Origin: Endocalyx cinctus
Lineage: Eukaryota; Ascomycota; Sordariomycetes; Amphisphaeriales; Apiosporaceae
DNA: 64,000 nucleotides
Direction of reading: 5' to 3'
NCBI GenBank assembly: GCA_001600455.1
Contig: BCKC01000003.1
Location: forward strand, 310,001 to 374,000
Part shown: positions 1 to 11,376 of the stretch, piece after piece
Numbering within the stretch: the stretch's first letter is position 1
How the letters are laid out: every line of letters begins with the position of its first letter
Notes under the pieces: model-generated
What the model was told of the DNA's origin: nothing
The model's database searches: none
The model's input: only the letters and a program-made list of their open reading frames with translations
Position numbers and translations under genes: made by a program

Positions 1-377
1 TTCACTTTACCTTCAAAATATTTTTAAACCCTGGCAAGCTCTTCCAAACAAACTGAACATTCCATTCATAGATTCAGCTTAGTCCTGTTTCCCCCTCTGC
101 TCGTGTCCTGTCTTCTCGCATAATCTTTAATTATATATATATATATATATACTATTAGCTATATCCTCGTTCAACAACTACCTAGGTACCTACTACTATT
201 CGTTGCGCTAGCTTGAAGTAAGTTATACCGTACTTTGCCTAGCTTACCCGCCGGCGCGCAACGTATGAAAGACGGGGGATGTAAATAAAACTTCTAGAGC
301 TTTTCATCTCGCGTTGGGGAAGTCTGAAGAGACGAAAATTTGTCTGCTTGAAGACACTCCTCCATATATATCATAAT
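1..377. other. 5' intergenic region upstream of the YTP1-like gene
   Basis: No gene is visible. It holds a (TA)n microsatellite at 132-151 and a CTACCTAGGTACCTACTA motif at 178-195, the same palindromic CCTAGGTA motif that recurs upstream of several other genes here. A TTG-initiated extension of the downstream frame (348-377) exists, but the first ATG is at 378. Confidence 0.6.
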
Positions 378-2505
378 ATGATCATGCGATCAGCTATCAC
401 CTCTACTCTCAGACTCTTGGCCTTCGTCGCCATAATAGGAGCTCTCCCGGCTGTTCTGGCTCATGACGGCGATGAAGAAGGCGGAATGGACATGGGCGCC
501 GAAAACCCCAAACCCGACCCGGATTCGTACCCGCCCACGTACTTTGCGCATCCCGAGCACGCGGGTATTATGTATGCGCACATTGCGCTGATGGTCGTAG
601 GCTGGATCGTTGTGCTCCCTATAGGTAGGTCTTGTACCCAAAGCTTGTACTACGCGCAACTCTAGCTGACTTCCCGCACCCAGCGGTCATGTTTTCTATC
701 GCGCGATCACGATTTACCCTGATAACCCAATTCGTCTTCCTCGTCCTAAACGGCCTCGGCCTCGTATTAAGCCTGAGCTACAACGCGAATACCCCCGATC
801 TATACCCTAACAATGCGCACCATAAGCTCGGTTGGATCGTCACCTGGATCGTAAGCGCGCAAGTCCTCGTAAGCTTGATTGGCCGTGTTGCCGGTGTGAT
901 CAGCAAGAACGGCGAACAGCAGAATCTAGAGGAGGAACGGAGCTTCATCCCGGTTTCCACGGAAAATATGGCCGAACACCAACGAAGGAACGATAACGGC
1001 TACTCGGGTCCGTACCGGCACTCCGATGATAGTGCGCAAGGGACCGAACCGAATAGCGAGTCTCAGCGAAGTAATTCGGTTTCAACCATGGTCGGCCATG
1101 AATCCCCCATTGAGTTACAAGATCGTAGGTTACACTACGACGATGAAGAAGAAGAAGATGAAGACCTCGTATTTAAGCCTTCCGAGCTGCAGTCTTCCAA
1201 AAAGACTAACTCGTTCGTTGCGAAAATCGCGAGCAAGATCTCTGATCGAACGTGGAAATTCGTGATGGTCGGGTACCATGTCGTTGATAGAACTATCTTG
1301 ATTCTGGGTTACGTTGCAATTTGCACCGGTATCATCACATACTCTCGATTCTTTGTGAGTGAACATTGTACCACGCGGTTTTAGTTTTTTATGCGCTAAC
1401 GTATTTTACGTTCCGCAGGAAGGGCGTGAAGTTTTCAGCGGCTTGGCGCATTGGATCAAAGGCGGTATTTTCTTCTGGTACGGTCTGCTCACCCTCGGAC
1501 GGTGGTCTGGGAGCTTTGGGGAATTAGGATGGGTAAGTCGTGACCGATTTTCTCGTCTGAATAGTAATCCCCGCTTCCGTGAGTTGGTATTGACAAGACG
1601 AAACTTTCTTTATAGGCCTGGAATGTACGGCCAAAGCAGAGTTCCCAGAAATGGAGGCCTACGGCCGAGTTTGTCGAAGGTGCTCTGATCTTCACTTACG
1701 GTTCTACCAACATCTTCCTAGAGCATCTCGGCAACGCCGGCGAAGAATTCTCCGCGCAAGACTTGGAGCACATTTCAATCACGGTATTGTTCATCGGAGG
1801 TGGTCTCGTAAGTTTCCGCCACGCCAAAAGGTAAATTAGTTTAGTGGCGCTCAACTAATTTCGATTGCAGCTCGCTATGCTCATCGAGTCTACTCGTATT
1901 CGCGACCTTCTCAACACTACGGTGACCGAGGCAGCTCTGTCGCAACCAAGTCACGCGTATACCGAGGAGGAACGCGAGGCTCTAGATGAGCCTAAGCAAT
2001 ACGAGTTCTCTGTTAACCCTGTTCCGGCTCTCGTGATCTTGTTGCTCGGCATCATGATGAGCTCCCACACGCAGCAGTCGATGATATCTAGCATGGTTCA
2101 TAAACAATGGGGCAACCTGCTTACGGGAGCTTCTTTCGCCCGAGGCTTCACCTACGTCCTGCTATACCTTAAGCCCCCGCGCTCCGTATTCCCATCTCGT
2201 CCACCGACGGAGTTGCTCACCGCCTTCGGCCTAATCTCTGGAGGTACCATATTCATGGCGAGCGTAAGTTACCGTGTATGCCCTTATCGCGTGAAGGCGA
2301 AGCGCTAACTAGAATGCAGAGCGGTGATACGATCAACGGAATGATTCACTACGACCTGGATGCCATGTTCTTCTACACAGTCACCATGGGTCTCGTCGGT
2401 CTCTTGATGGCGTGGGTCGTGATCGTACTCGCGCTGAAGGGCTGGGCAGTGCGCAAAGAATCGAACTTGGGTCAGAAGTCCTGGACACTCATCTCGAGGG
2501 CTTGA
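378..2505 (+). CDS. YTP1: YTP1-like multi-pass membrane protein (DUF2427 plus Ytp1 C-terminal domain)
   Basis: Six exons: 378-624, 684-1354, 1419-1532, 1616-1807, 1871-2263 and 2320-2505. They join in phase to a 600-residue protein. Introns are 56-83 nt with canonical donors (GTAGGT, GTGAGT, GTAAGT) and branch sites such as GCTGAC and GCTAAC. The start is the ATG at 378, giving a signal peptide (residues 1 to about 22, ending PAVLA) before an acidic HDGDEEGG stretch. An N-terminal membrane domain of DUF2427 type follows, then a charged loop rich in Glu/Asp, then a C-terminal multi-helix domain. That domain carries GRWSGSFGELGWAWN, FTYGSTNIFLEHLG and IMMSSHTQQ, which I associate with the fungal Ytp1 family. 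The molecular function of Ytp1 proteins is not established; membrane location is inferred from several hydrophobic segments. Family assignment is from remembered motifs. Confidence 0.9.
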
Positions 2506-3550
2506 ACAGCAGCAGTAACGATCCTCATCTCCCAAACCCGGAACGGTGGATATTCCGACAACATAGAAAGCAAACGAAATTCAACAGCATAGCATTTTTG
2601 GAAAGGAGTTTCGATGTGTCGACCGCATACGTTCAATAACCAAGAAGAAGGAAGTCACCTTTTTCTTTGGCTATTCGATATGAGAAACTCCGGTGCATTA
2701 GCAAGAGAGTGTGCATTTACGGGTTTGGCCTAGTCAACTTGATTTTGATACCCTTCATTCATAGATTCTTATCTTTCTTCCTCCTTTTTCTTCTTTTATT
2801 TTCTTTCCCCCCCTTTTTTTGAACCACTTCTTCTTTTTAGCATCCCCCCCCCTTTTTTTTTTTAGCATTCTGGACTTTCATTATTTGTCAGTGATACCCT
2901 GAGACGACTATTTTATTTTAAACCCATTATTCATTTATTTAGTTTTTTTTTTCTCTCTTCTGAGTTTGATTTGGCTTGGGCTTTGAATAAAAGCTAAGGA
3001 TGTTGGCGCAATCATGATTTTTTCATGGGTCAAAATCATGTGGGAAATAATGGCGGTGGGAAAGGGACGATATACCCTCATCAACTTGGATGATATGGTT
3101 GGGTATAACTGGGCTACGCTGCTCTGGGTCTAGGTCTGGGTCGAACGGCGACTCTATTTTTTTTTTGATACCATGAAAGATGGTCAACAGGCAGCGAAGT
3201 ATAGGAAATTGGGATTCGTAATGAATTGAAAGAGAGGTATCTATTAAAGCGACAGATGCCGTCGCTTGTAGAGAGAGGCTCTGCTGGTGCTTAATGAACC
3301 TAGTAGATATGAATAATGAGAAAAAAAAAAGATACCGCTCCTTCTTATCCTTCTGGCTAATTAATCATGTCTATCTGACAAATAAAAAATCCCTAGAAAA
3401 ATGCTGCGCCTTTTTTTTTGGTTATTTATTGTTATACATGGAATTTTTGATGTTCATATGTATATGGTGAGACAGAGACTAAGAAAAGAGGGGGATCTAA
3501 TGTGAAGATGTAATAGTCTAAAATAAGTTGGGAGTTTACCACTAAATCTT
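2506..3550. other. Intergenic: 3' region of the YTP1-like gene
   Basis: T-rich tracts at about 2780-2870 and 2942-2955 probably belong to the 3' untranslated region and terminator zone of the upstream gene. No coding frame or repeat of note is visible up to the tRNA at 3551. Confidence 0.5.
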
Positions 3551-3650
3551 GTCACTATGCCAGAGTGGTTAATGGGTAAGACTTGAACGAATTTATCGGT
3601 TCAGATATCTTATGGCTTCGGCCTCGTAGGTTCAAATCCTGCTGGTGACG
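3551..3650 (+). tRNA. tRNA-Ser (anticodon TGA) with a 19-nt intron
   Basis: Acceptor stem GTCACTA (3551-3557) pairs with TGGTGAC (3643-3649), followed by discriminator G at 3650, as usual for serine tRNA. The anticodon stem TAAGA (3577-3581) pairs with TCTTA (3608-3612). The anticodon is TGA at 3584-3586, with A37 at 3587. The intron is 3588-3606, directly after position 37 as in eukaryotic nuclear tRNAs. A short extra arm (GGC/GCC stem, about 3614-3624) and the T arm GTAGG TTCAAAT CCTGC complete a type II tRNA. CCA is not encoded, as expected for eukaryotes. A T-rich run follows immediately (3653-3666), suitable as an RNA polymerase III terminator. It decodes UCA and related serine codons. 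Confidence 0.93.
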
Positions 3651-4008
3651 AAATTTTTTTATATTTTTTATATTTTATATTTTATATTTTATATATTGAT
3701 TTTAACATTTTGATTCTTTATTTCATACATCTCCATGTGCTTGTTTTCTATTGCTTTTTATTTATTTGGATTGATATCGATTCATTTTATCTACGTGTTT
3801 GGACACGTCTCTAATTTTCCCCTGCTATTTCGGGGAGAGAAGAATGATTGCTTCAATCTAGACGGTCTATCTATCCTCCTCCCTTCATAACGCAGCAGTA
3901 TCATAAAAAATTTGTCTACTTCATTCAATCAACCAAGTCAAACCTCCCTCCCCTCCCCTTCTCCGTCCTACCCCATATCCTCTTGTCCCCATTTCATTTC
4001 ACTTCACT
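3651..4008. other. Intergenic between tRNA-Ser and the RSA3-like gene
   Basis: AT-rich (TTTTATATTT)n-like stretch at 3653-3695, then pyrimidine-rich sequence that is the 3' side of the minus-strand RSA3-like gene. No gene is seen. Confidence 0.5.
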
Positions 4009-4263
4009 TCACTCTCCTTCGTCCATTTCCCCCCCTTCCTTACTTTTCGCGTCGTTCACTACGACAACCTTTTTCTGCTCCTCGGGCGAGAATAGCGAAG
4101 TACCTTGCTTCAAGGAATCGATGAGCATCGGCAGCGACGTCTCCGGCTTAAAGTCGTCGGCGCTTCGGATCTTATCCAGGTCCTCGGCGAATTCCTTGGT
4201 CGATTGCTGCAGGTAGTACGACGTGAACTCGGTCGAGATCTGCTCATCTTTTTTGCCTGCCAT
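4009..4263 (-). CDS. RSA3: RSA3-like ribosome assembly protein
   Basis: A single exon of 84 codons read from the ATG at 4263. The core (about residues 12-65) contains FTSYYLQQSTKEFAEDLDKI, RSADDF and SLPMLIDSLKQGTSLFSPEE. These fit the conserved C-terminal domain of Rsa3, a nucleolar factor of early 60S ribosomal subunit assembly. The C-terminus is charged and Lys/Glu rich. The protein is short for the family, whose yeast member has a long N-terminal extension. An upstream exon cannot be excluded, although an A-rich tract lies just before the ATG. Recognition is by motif only; function is inferred from the family. Confidence 0.68.
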   Translation of the reverse strand: MAGKKDEQISTEFTSYYLQQSTKEFAEDLDKIRSADDFKPETSLPMLIDSLKQGTSLFSPEEQKKVVVVNDAKSKEGGEMDEGE

Positions 4264-5631
4264 GACGATGTTTTTTTTTTTTTTCTTGTTGGTCTTGTCA
4301 ATGATGTTGTGGGTATAAAAATCTGCCTGTTTTTTTTTTTCCCTCCCACTCTAGACAATTGATGGGTTCAATTTATTTTAATCGCTAAGTCGTAATATGA
4401 TAGTGTTCCTTTTGGTTTTTGTTTTTAAATTGGATTGTTGTACGTTCTGTAGATAATTTGTTGATATGTTTTATACTGAAGTAATGGTTTGATTTAGATA
4501 CTTAAAAAATATTTGACCCACCGCTACTTTTGCGCCTACAACTTCCTCTTAGCCATACACCATTAACTGTTAAAACTTCACTTACAGTTACTTACTCTTG
4601 TGCGATAACAACGCCGCCATTAAAATACTATCTATCTTGTTCTCGCCGATTGATAAAATGTGTATTGGTATCGATCCAAATTCTCAATCGTGCGTGTCAT
4701 CTATCATCTGTTCACATCCTGCTACAGTACATGCCCCTAATTGCAAGTGAATGTGAGTAATGCTCATATTTCTTTCCACTTCAACGTCGAAAGTCGTTCT
4801 TCGGAGCTATCTTAACGAGATACGCAGCTCTTCTTCTTCTTCTTCGTTCTCATACCAGATATAGACCAGTAGGGATTTGTATTATTTCAGGGGAAAAAAA
4901 TGAAGTGGCTTTATCCTAGTGAAGGCGGAGGACATTCCGTCAAGACGCTTCGCTCGCTGGTCGTCGATAATGGCCAGAAACGAATAGCTAAATCATGAAC
5001 ATAATTTGACCCGAGATAAACCCTTACAAGTATTTTCTAGCCGAAGTTCATGATGAATATACCTAACTAGTCACCTTACTATATACCCTGTGTATCGGCA
5101 GCGATGCCTTCTGCTTCGACGCGCAAAAAAGCCACTGGATAATTGAGGTTATACTCGGCTCTTCTTGAGTTTTCGGCGTACATAATCTCGGCTTGATGCT
5201 ACCTGGCCTCGACTCAGATGTCAATCAGACTCGTCCTTCGTTCCTCCACGACGAGCTACGGCAAAGTAGAAGCGGTGAATGGAAAGCCAAGCTGTGCGTA
5301 ACTTTTTGGTAGCAAGCATGATCCTAGTCGTCTCTTCGCATGCCGGGGTAAGGACTAGGTACGGACGTAGAAGCGGCGCCGGATGCAAAGAAGCCGGCTT
5401 ATTATCTCATAACTTTGTTAAGAGCTTGTTATACCAGTATTAGCATTGAATCCATACCTCGGGGCACGACAGATAGCAGAAAACGCTGGCGTCCACGTAG
5501 AAAGACTTTTCGCTAATAGATGTCCCAGAAATAGGAGCCGTCCTGTGGCTGACTAGCCCCCATCATAAGGGGCTGAAATGATATAAGAGTAATACGATGA
5601 AGTCGTCGAGATCTCGGGCCTTCTTGTGTAG

Positions 5632-5877
5632 TTATTTGGCTGCCTGGCGATCATGCTCTCGTTGGTCGAGAAAGAAATAATACAGCTGCCTAAAAGCCAC
5701 ACTCCAGATACGGATGCTATGATCATCCATCCAACTGGCGAAAAAATTATGTGTAGGGCACAATTTCGCTGCAGCGGGACACAGTAATAAGTATGTAGTG
5801 ATACAAGATAGCCGATAGCAGAGGCTTGTTAACCTTCCCGGCATCTTGTGTAACTCTGCCAGATCGTCCGGACTCAT
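5632..5877 (-). pseudogene. Possible WD40-repeat fragment (relic)
   Basis: The minus-strand frame contains NFFASWMDDHSIRIWSVAFRQ. This resembles one WD40 blade (an LASGSDDHTIRIWDV-type core), as in fungal NACHT-WD40 proteins. Only one blade is recognisable, no flanking repeat is in phase, and the frame closes on both sides. If real, it is a degraded remnant of a WD40 gene; a chance match is possible. Confidence 0.25.
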
Positions 5878-6336
5878 TAAGATCGGCGTAGGAATGGCAT
5901 GATAACCTGGAAATGCTCCTACGGGGTAGATTATCAGTCCATGATGTTACATTTATTCCGAAGAAGCAAACGTACTTGACTATGTCTTTTTTTATTGACA
6001 TGGTCTTTCTGCTGTTAAGGGCGATACGCCATCGGTAGGAACCCCGGCCGATATAGGCATGGCGGATGGGAGGTAGTTGTTACACTCGAGGGGAACAGCA
6101 TAGCACAGCCTACTTTAAATTTTACGCCACTCAAGCAATCCAGCTCGCCAGTCCGATATATCTCCCTTCGAGCGGAGACGATGGGGGCCGAGCCATGGCC
6201 AACGCTTGAGTTACACCCGTCTACTCTGGTTCTACCAGAGGAAGTTGCTAGAGCAGGAGGACTAAGCTACGGTAGGCTGTCCTCGGTCATGACCGCGCAT
6301 CTCTGTATCACCGGTACTTAGTCGCCTAATAAATTG

Positions 6337-6366
<30 letters not shown>
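6337..6366. repeat. 30-nt poly(A) tract
   Basis: An uninterrupted A run of 30 bases in the gene-poor stretch. It could be a microsatellite or the tail of an old retroposed sequence; nothing upstream is recognisable as an element. Confidence 0.9.
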
Positions 6367-6367
<1 letters not shown>

Positions 6368-8190
6368 ATCCATTTTTAGTAGGTTCGAGGACACCGTCGC
6401 GTCGCATTCGTCTAATACCAGCTCGGCGTGCGACCCACGTCATATCTCACAAAAAGCGCAACAACTTCGGGCGCATAGATAGAAGACATGCCGGCTGCCT
6501 AATCGTATATGGTGTATTATTCCTGATACTGCAACGTACATATATTCACTTGAAGCCTCAGCGCATCCTTCGGCTTTATGTAGCTAACCATGTCCACGCA
6601 ATCTGCCGCCAGTATCAATACCGAGGCCCCCATGAACTGCGGTGAATCCAAGAAAGTGCAGTTGCACTAGCATGGTATTTGAAAAAGTATGAATCATGTT
6701 CAGTGTTCGAGCAATTTTGCCTCTAGAACCACCGTATTGAAGTCAACAACGATGCAACGGAGGGGCAGAGTAGACTCGCGGGTATACGCTGTAAATTTGC
6801 ACTTGGTGAACGCCTAGCCAGGCCACCGACCTTCTCAACAATTATCTATAATTAGATGAGAATGACGTGAATGTGGTAGATATCGCGTTTGACGGAGCCG
6901 CATGGTAAGGAAATTTCGAGCTGCCGAAGACTTACCTCGATCAGGGAGGTGGTAAACGACGCGTAAAGTAACATTGGCCAGGTATTTCCTTGACACTGCA
7001 CTAGGTTATTTATTATGTATATACTATTCTCAACATTGATGGGTATGCTGCTAGGAAGTAATCATCCCGTGCATACGTAGGTGCATATGTATGCACACTG
7101 CCTCACCCCTAAGTAATATGTCATCGGCAGCGTGCCGGTTCCCGCGATCGCAGGCTCAGCATAAGCGTAGCAGAAACAAGGAGACTCGGAGCTCAGGCGC
7201 TTTGTCTAATGAACAGAACCAGGTTTTTGTTACTAAGTAGTTTTATTTTCTCAAATCACCGCCGCCGTATATTGTTGGTAGGGCCCATGCGTACATACGC
7301 CCACACTGCATATTGAGAAGAAGTTATACTACATATAGGACCAACTATCTAATATCTCTGGAGTCTGGGGAGGTCGTCTAGGATTCGCTATCTACGTTAC
7401 GACGCTGTTGGCAAATCATTAACTTAACGAGAAGTATCGTACTCCGTACTTGGCTCCGAGTCCCACCGAAGCTATTAATTGCAGCTACCAGCCCTAAACC
7501 CAGAATGTCCTATATATCCGTCTACACTTCACTTCACCTCATTAAGAATATGGGGCTCGATTCTATACGAAAGCGAGAAATTATAGTGGGGTTAAGGGGT
7601 GTCTTTTTGTATAAATTACATACGTACTAATTAGTATACTCAGGTTCCTACCGCATCAACGGTGTGGTTTGGTATGACATAGTTGAGGTTGAAAATTACC
7701 GTACCAAATTAGAAAATAGTATTATAGCTGTGTTCGGCTGCAGCTACCCACGACAACTGTAATGAAGGAATCTACATATAGGTATGGGTCGTAACGTAGG
7801 CAGCGAAATATATTGAAACGGTTGCTGTGGCGCTTCGCGCATCGGTCCCAATGGGCTGGTAAGGTTTATACTTTCAAGGAAACCCGACGCCTCGATAATC
7901 GCGCCCTTTTCATCTCCTCATCAGCAAGAACTTATCCCGTTGATTTGAGGCGCCTATCGTGATTATTTCGGTGGCACGCCAAAGCGCTAAAGCCTTCGCA
8001 GAAAGGAACCCCCCATCTTCGCGCCTTGGAGAGGGGCGGCCTTGGCTTGAGCTGGGATGAAGATCGATGGGTTGACAAATAAATCATTATCCCCACGTCA
8101 TCATTTATTACGCAGTAGATATCGTTCAGAACGAGTCTAAAGCAGTACCTGGTAGTTAGGGGTTCGTTTTTCCAGTGTACTATGTAATAG

Positions 8191-11100
8191 GAAATCGCGA
8201 GGACAAGTCAAATAAAGGTGAGAATAATTATGAAAGACTACCCGCGCAGGAGAACAGCGAAGCGCGGGACGCAATTTGGCACCCCGCCCCGAGAAATGTT
8301 GGAAATTCGGAAAGTCAAGGGTTTAATTACCTGGTTTAAAAATAGGAACTGCACATATACTTGTACATATATACATATATACATATACATGCCAAAGGAA
8401 ACGTAGCACGCATGTAACATAACGACTCAATAGCTTATCGAGCTACGCCGTAAATTACGGGATACACCATCACAATTAAAAAAAAAAAAAAAAAAAAAAG
8501 TACAGATCATCTTACTGCATAATAGACTTTTCATCGATGCGGGGGTGTAAAGGAAAACAATAAAAGTGACAAACAATCTCATTCGCGTCGAAACCCCAGA
8601 AGTATTGTAAAGTAGTATCTGCGGGGGCTTGAATAAAGGGGGGGCCAGAAAGGAAGGGAAGGGGGGAGAGACATGGGAGGAAATATAACTTCAGGAGATA
8701 GATAGTCAGGGTAGTGTACATATAGCTTATATACGGTAAGATGGGGTAGCATCATGATGAGACCTCGGCGGTACTGCACTGCCCTTTTCTTTTTTGACGC
8801 TGTTTCTATTGAAAGAAAGTTGATCAAGATTCGTGCGTCTGAATCTGCGTCAAGTACGACCCTGAGCTTCCCGAGGAAGCCAACCGAATCGTCCGAGCCT
8901 CTTTGTGTAGTGTTTGGTGTATGGCGCATTGCATAACAGCGGTGCATTTCGTTTACACGTTAAATCTTTTTTTTTTCTCATCTAATCTATTGCCGGTTAT
9001 TTACGAGAGAAAAGAAATACATAATAATGTAGTGTAGGCATACATATAGAGAGAAATCTCGCAGAAAAGCACCCCTGGTCTTCATGGTTCAGGGGTGCGT
9101 CTGGGTGATGAATCAATTTTGTATTTTGCATAGCTAATTCCTTTACCGGAGCTGAATCTCGTAGAGTTTTTCTGTTTTTGAGCTTCGTTCGGCCCTTTTC
9201 TCGGATCTCCCTCCTTGTGGTATTGGTTAGGATAGGGTTAATACGTGAGCATAATACTTGGCTCGTTCACACCCCCCTTTCGTAAAATAACGTCGACTAC
9301 TATGTATACTGATGGACGGGGTCAAAAAAAAAAAACATTCCGACGGGATGTTCTGACTGGGGAGCATAGTATATTATCATATCTGCTTACGTTTAAAGAT
9401 GATGAAGACGTCGGATGAAACATATTCTGCACTAGGTCAGTAGACTACTCAGGGGGGGATCAGACGTCCTGTCTCTGTGGCGTCGTGTCCGGTACTTATT
9501 CGTAGTGTATGGCACGGAATGTCAACAGATTTCGACGTTACATTGATTCGCGGCTGATGGGATGAAACACCGGCGAATCAGTTATTCTTGAATCTGATAT
9601 TTTTTTCGAAGGGTCGTCGGTTAGTTGATTCAGCTATTTGTAACTCTCTGCATGTTTACCTCTTCAACAACACTATCGTACCTAGAGTTAATCTCTTGTA
9701 CGCTTACTTCATATATAGATGGTATTACGAAGTTTTATATACTACAGTAACAGAGTTTTTTTTTTCACTTTTCTTTTTCTTGGGGTCATGGCCAATGGCC
9801 ATAGGTATTTCATTGTGGTGGCGCGTGGGTTTGGAACATATGCTTGTTCTGACTCTCTGATAAGTGTAGATAGACGAACATCAGGGAAACAAGACCCGGT
9901 AATAATTAAAACCCCCAAAAAACCCTGGATAGCCCGGACCAAGATCGACAAACCCTACACCACTAGAAGATATCTGACAACCGTCCTATTCTCCGATCTG
10001 TGGCTTGGCGTAATCTCATCTCTTACCCCAAGTTCTCATAACATAACAGTTGAACTAGGTATATATCTGTTGAATCTGGAAAAGACGTACATATTATGAG
10101 ACGGGGTACGGAAACATGCTCACGTAGTAGACGAGTGGAATGTTGAGAGAAATAAGATAATGATGGGATAATACCCCTTGGTATAACTAACTGCTTGGTA
10201 TAATGTAGTGGGTGTACATACCTGGAATAATAATACTTGCTTTGACCTAGGGTACTACAAATTATTTTAAGTGATAATATAATGTAAAAGATATTGGCTA
10301 CGATCTGAGCACAGCTCGTTAGTTGGCTGACAGGTTGGGGTGAGATGAGCGTATCAGACGGGATGAAGGCATGATCGACGTCAATGTAAGCTCTTTTTTT
10401 CTCTCCTTTTCTTTCCTACATGCACACTACTCACCGCGCAGAGAAGAAACATCAGAACCAAGTCATAAAACAAGTTACGTATACATATAAGCGGTGGAAA
10501 ACAAGGGTATCTATCCACCAAGAGAAAGTAAGCAAGAAAAATGGGCGAGAAATACCCACCCTGGCACCCTTCTCGCCCCTGCGCTCGTAGACGGAGCTTG
10601 AAACAAATATGAAATATCGTTTAGCACCCGTAAAGAATCCAATGAGACGAAGTAGCGCCACAGTTACGATGACAAAAAAATAGATTCATGCCCTATATAG
10701 CTTTCACTCGGTGGAGTGAATTATTGCACTCTCCACACCGAATTTTAAATATTGTTCTCGGTTGAGAAAGAAGACCGTCGTATTACAGTTAGTTACCTTG
10801 TATTATACCTAGCAGAAGTTGATCCGTTAGGGTGTAGACTTTGTAGAGAGCGTAAAGAAAGGAACATCGTCACCGGCGTATTCAATGGCCGTAGACCACC
10901 CAACTAAATCACGGCGGGATGTTTTCATTACTATTAAAATAATCGTAACTATCATAACTTTGAAAAGAAGATATAGAATAGAAAACGATGCTGCGACTTG
11001 ACTGCCGTTCCTGTCCCAACTAGATATTATCAGGTAAACGATTGACTGTAAAAACACACCAAGCCATGAATCTCGCTATTTTCAACTCGGGAACATCATT

Positions 11101-11376
11101 CACGTAAAACCACCTGCGTGAATTGAAATTAGAATTATTCCTACTCCCTTCATGCCGTAAACGCCGTTGGTATGCAACACAAACACACAAAAAAAACAGA
11201 GGTAAAAAAAAAAAAAATAGAAGCCACAAGAACTTTCATTAAAACTATGATCGCTCCTTATACCAGGCCATTTGTTAATGCCTCCTTTTTTTTTTATTCT
11301 CCTTCCATCCCGGGTCCGGGTTTATGCGTTCCACCCTCCATCGAGACGTGCCGAGAGAGAAAAGTCTCGTCTCTCC
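8191..11376. other. Intergenic, no supported gene
   Basis: Several frames of 60-126 codons exist on both strands but none has a recognisable motif, and they overlap each other. A (TATACA)-type microsatellite lies at about 8358-8392, a 22-nt poly(A) at 8478-8499, and A/T runs near 9324 and 11205. The last 100 bases or so are the 3' flank of the minus-strand gene ending at 11377. Confidence 0.5.

Larger units (their letters stand above)
4264..8190. other. Gene-poor stretch with decayed coding fragments
   Basis: No frame here has the length, start context or motif content of an intact gene. It contains a possible WD40 fragment on the minus strand (5632-5877), an unassigned 46-codon frame at 6181-6321 (+), and a 30-nt poly(A) run at 6337-6366. 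Stop codons in all frames and the lack of neighbouring exons suggest relics. No RNA gene was recognised. Confidence 0.5.
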
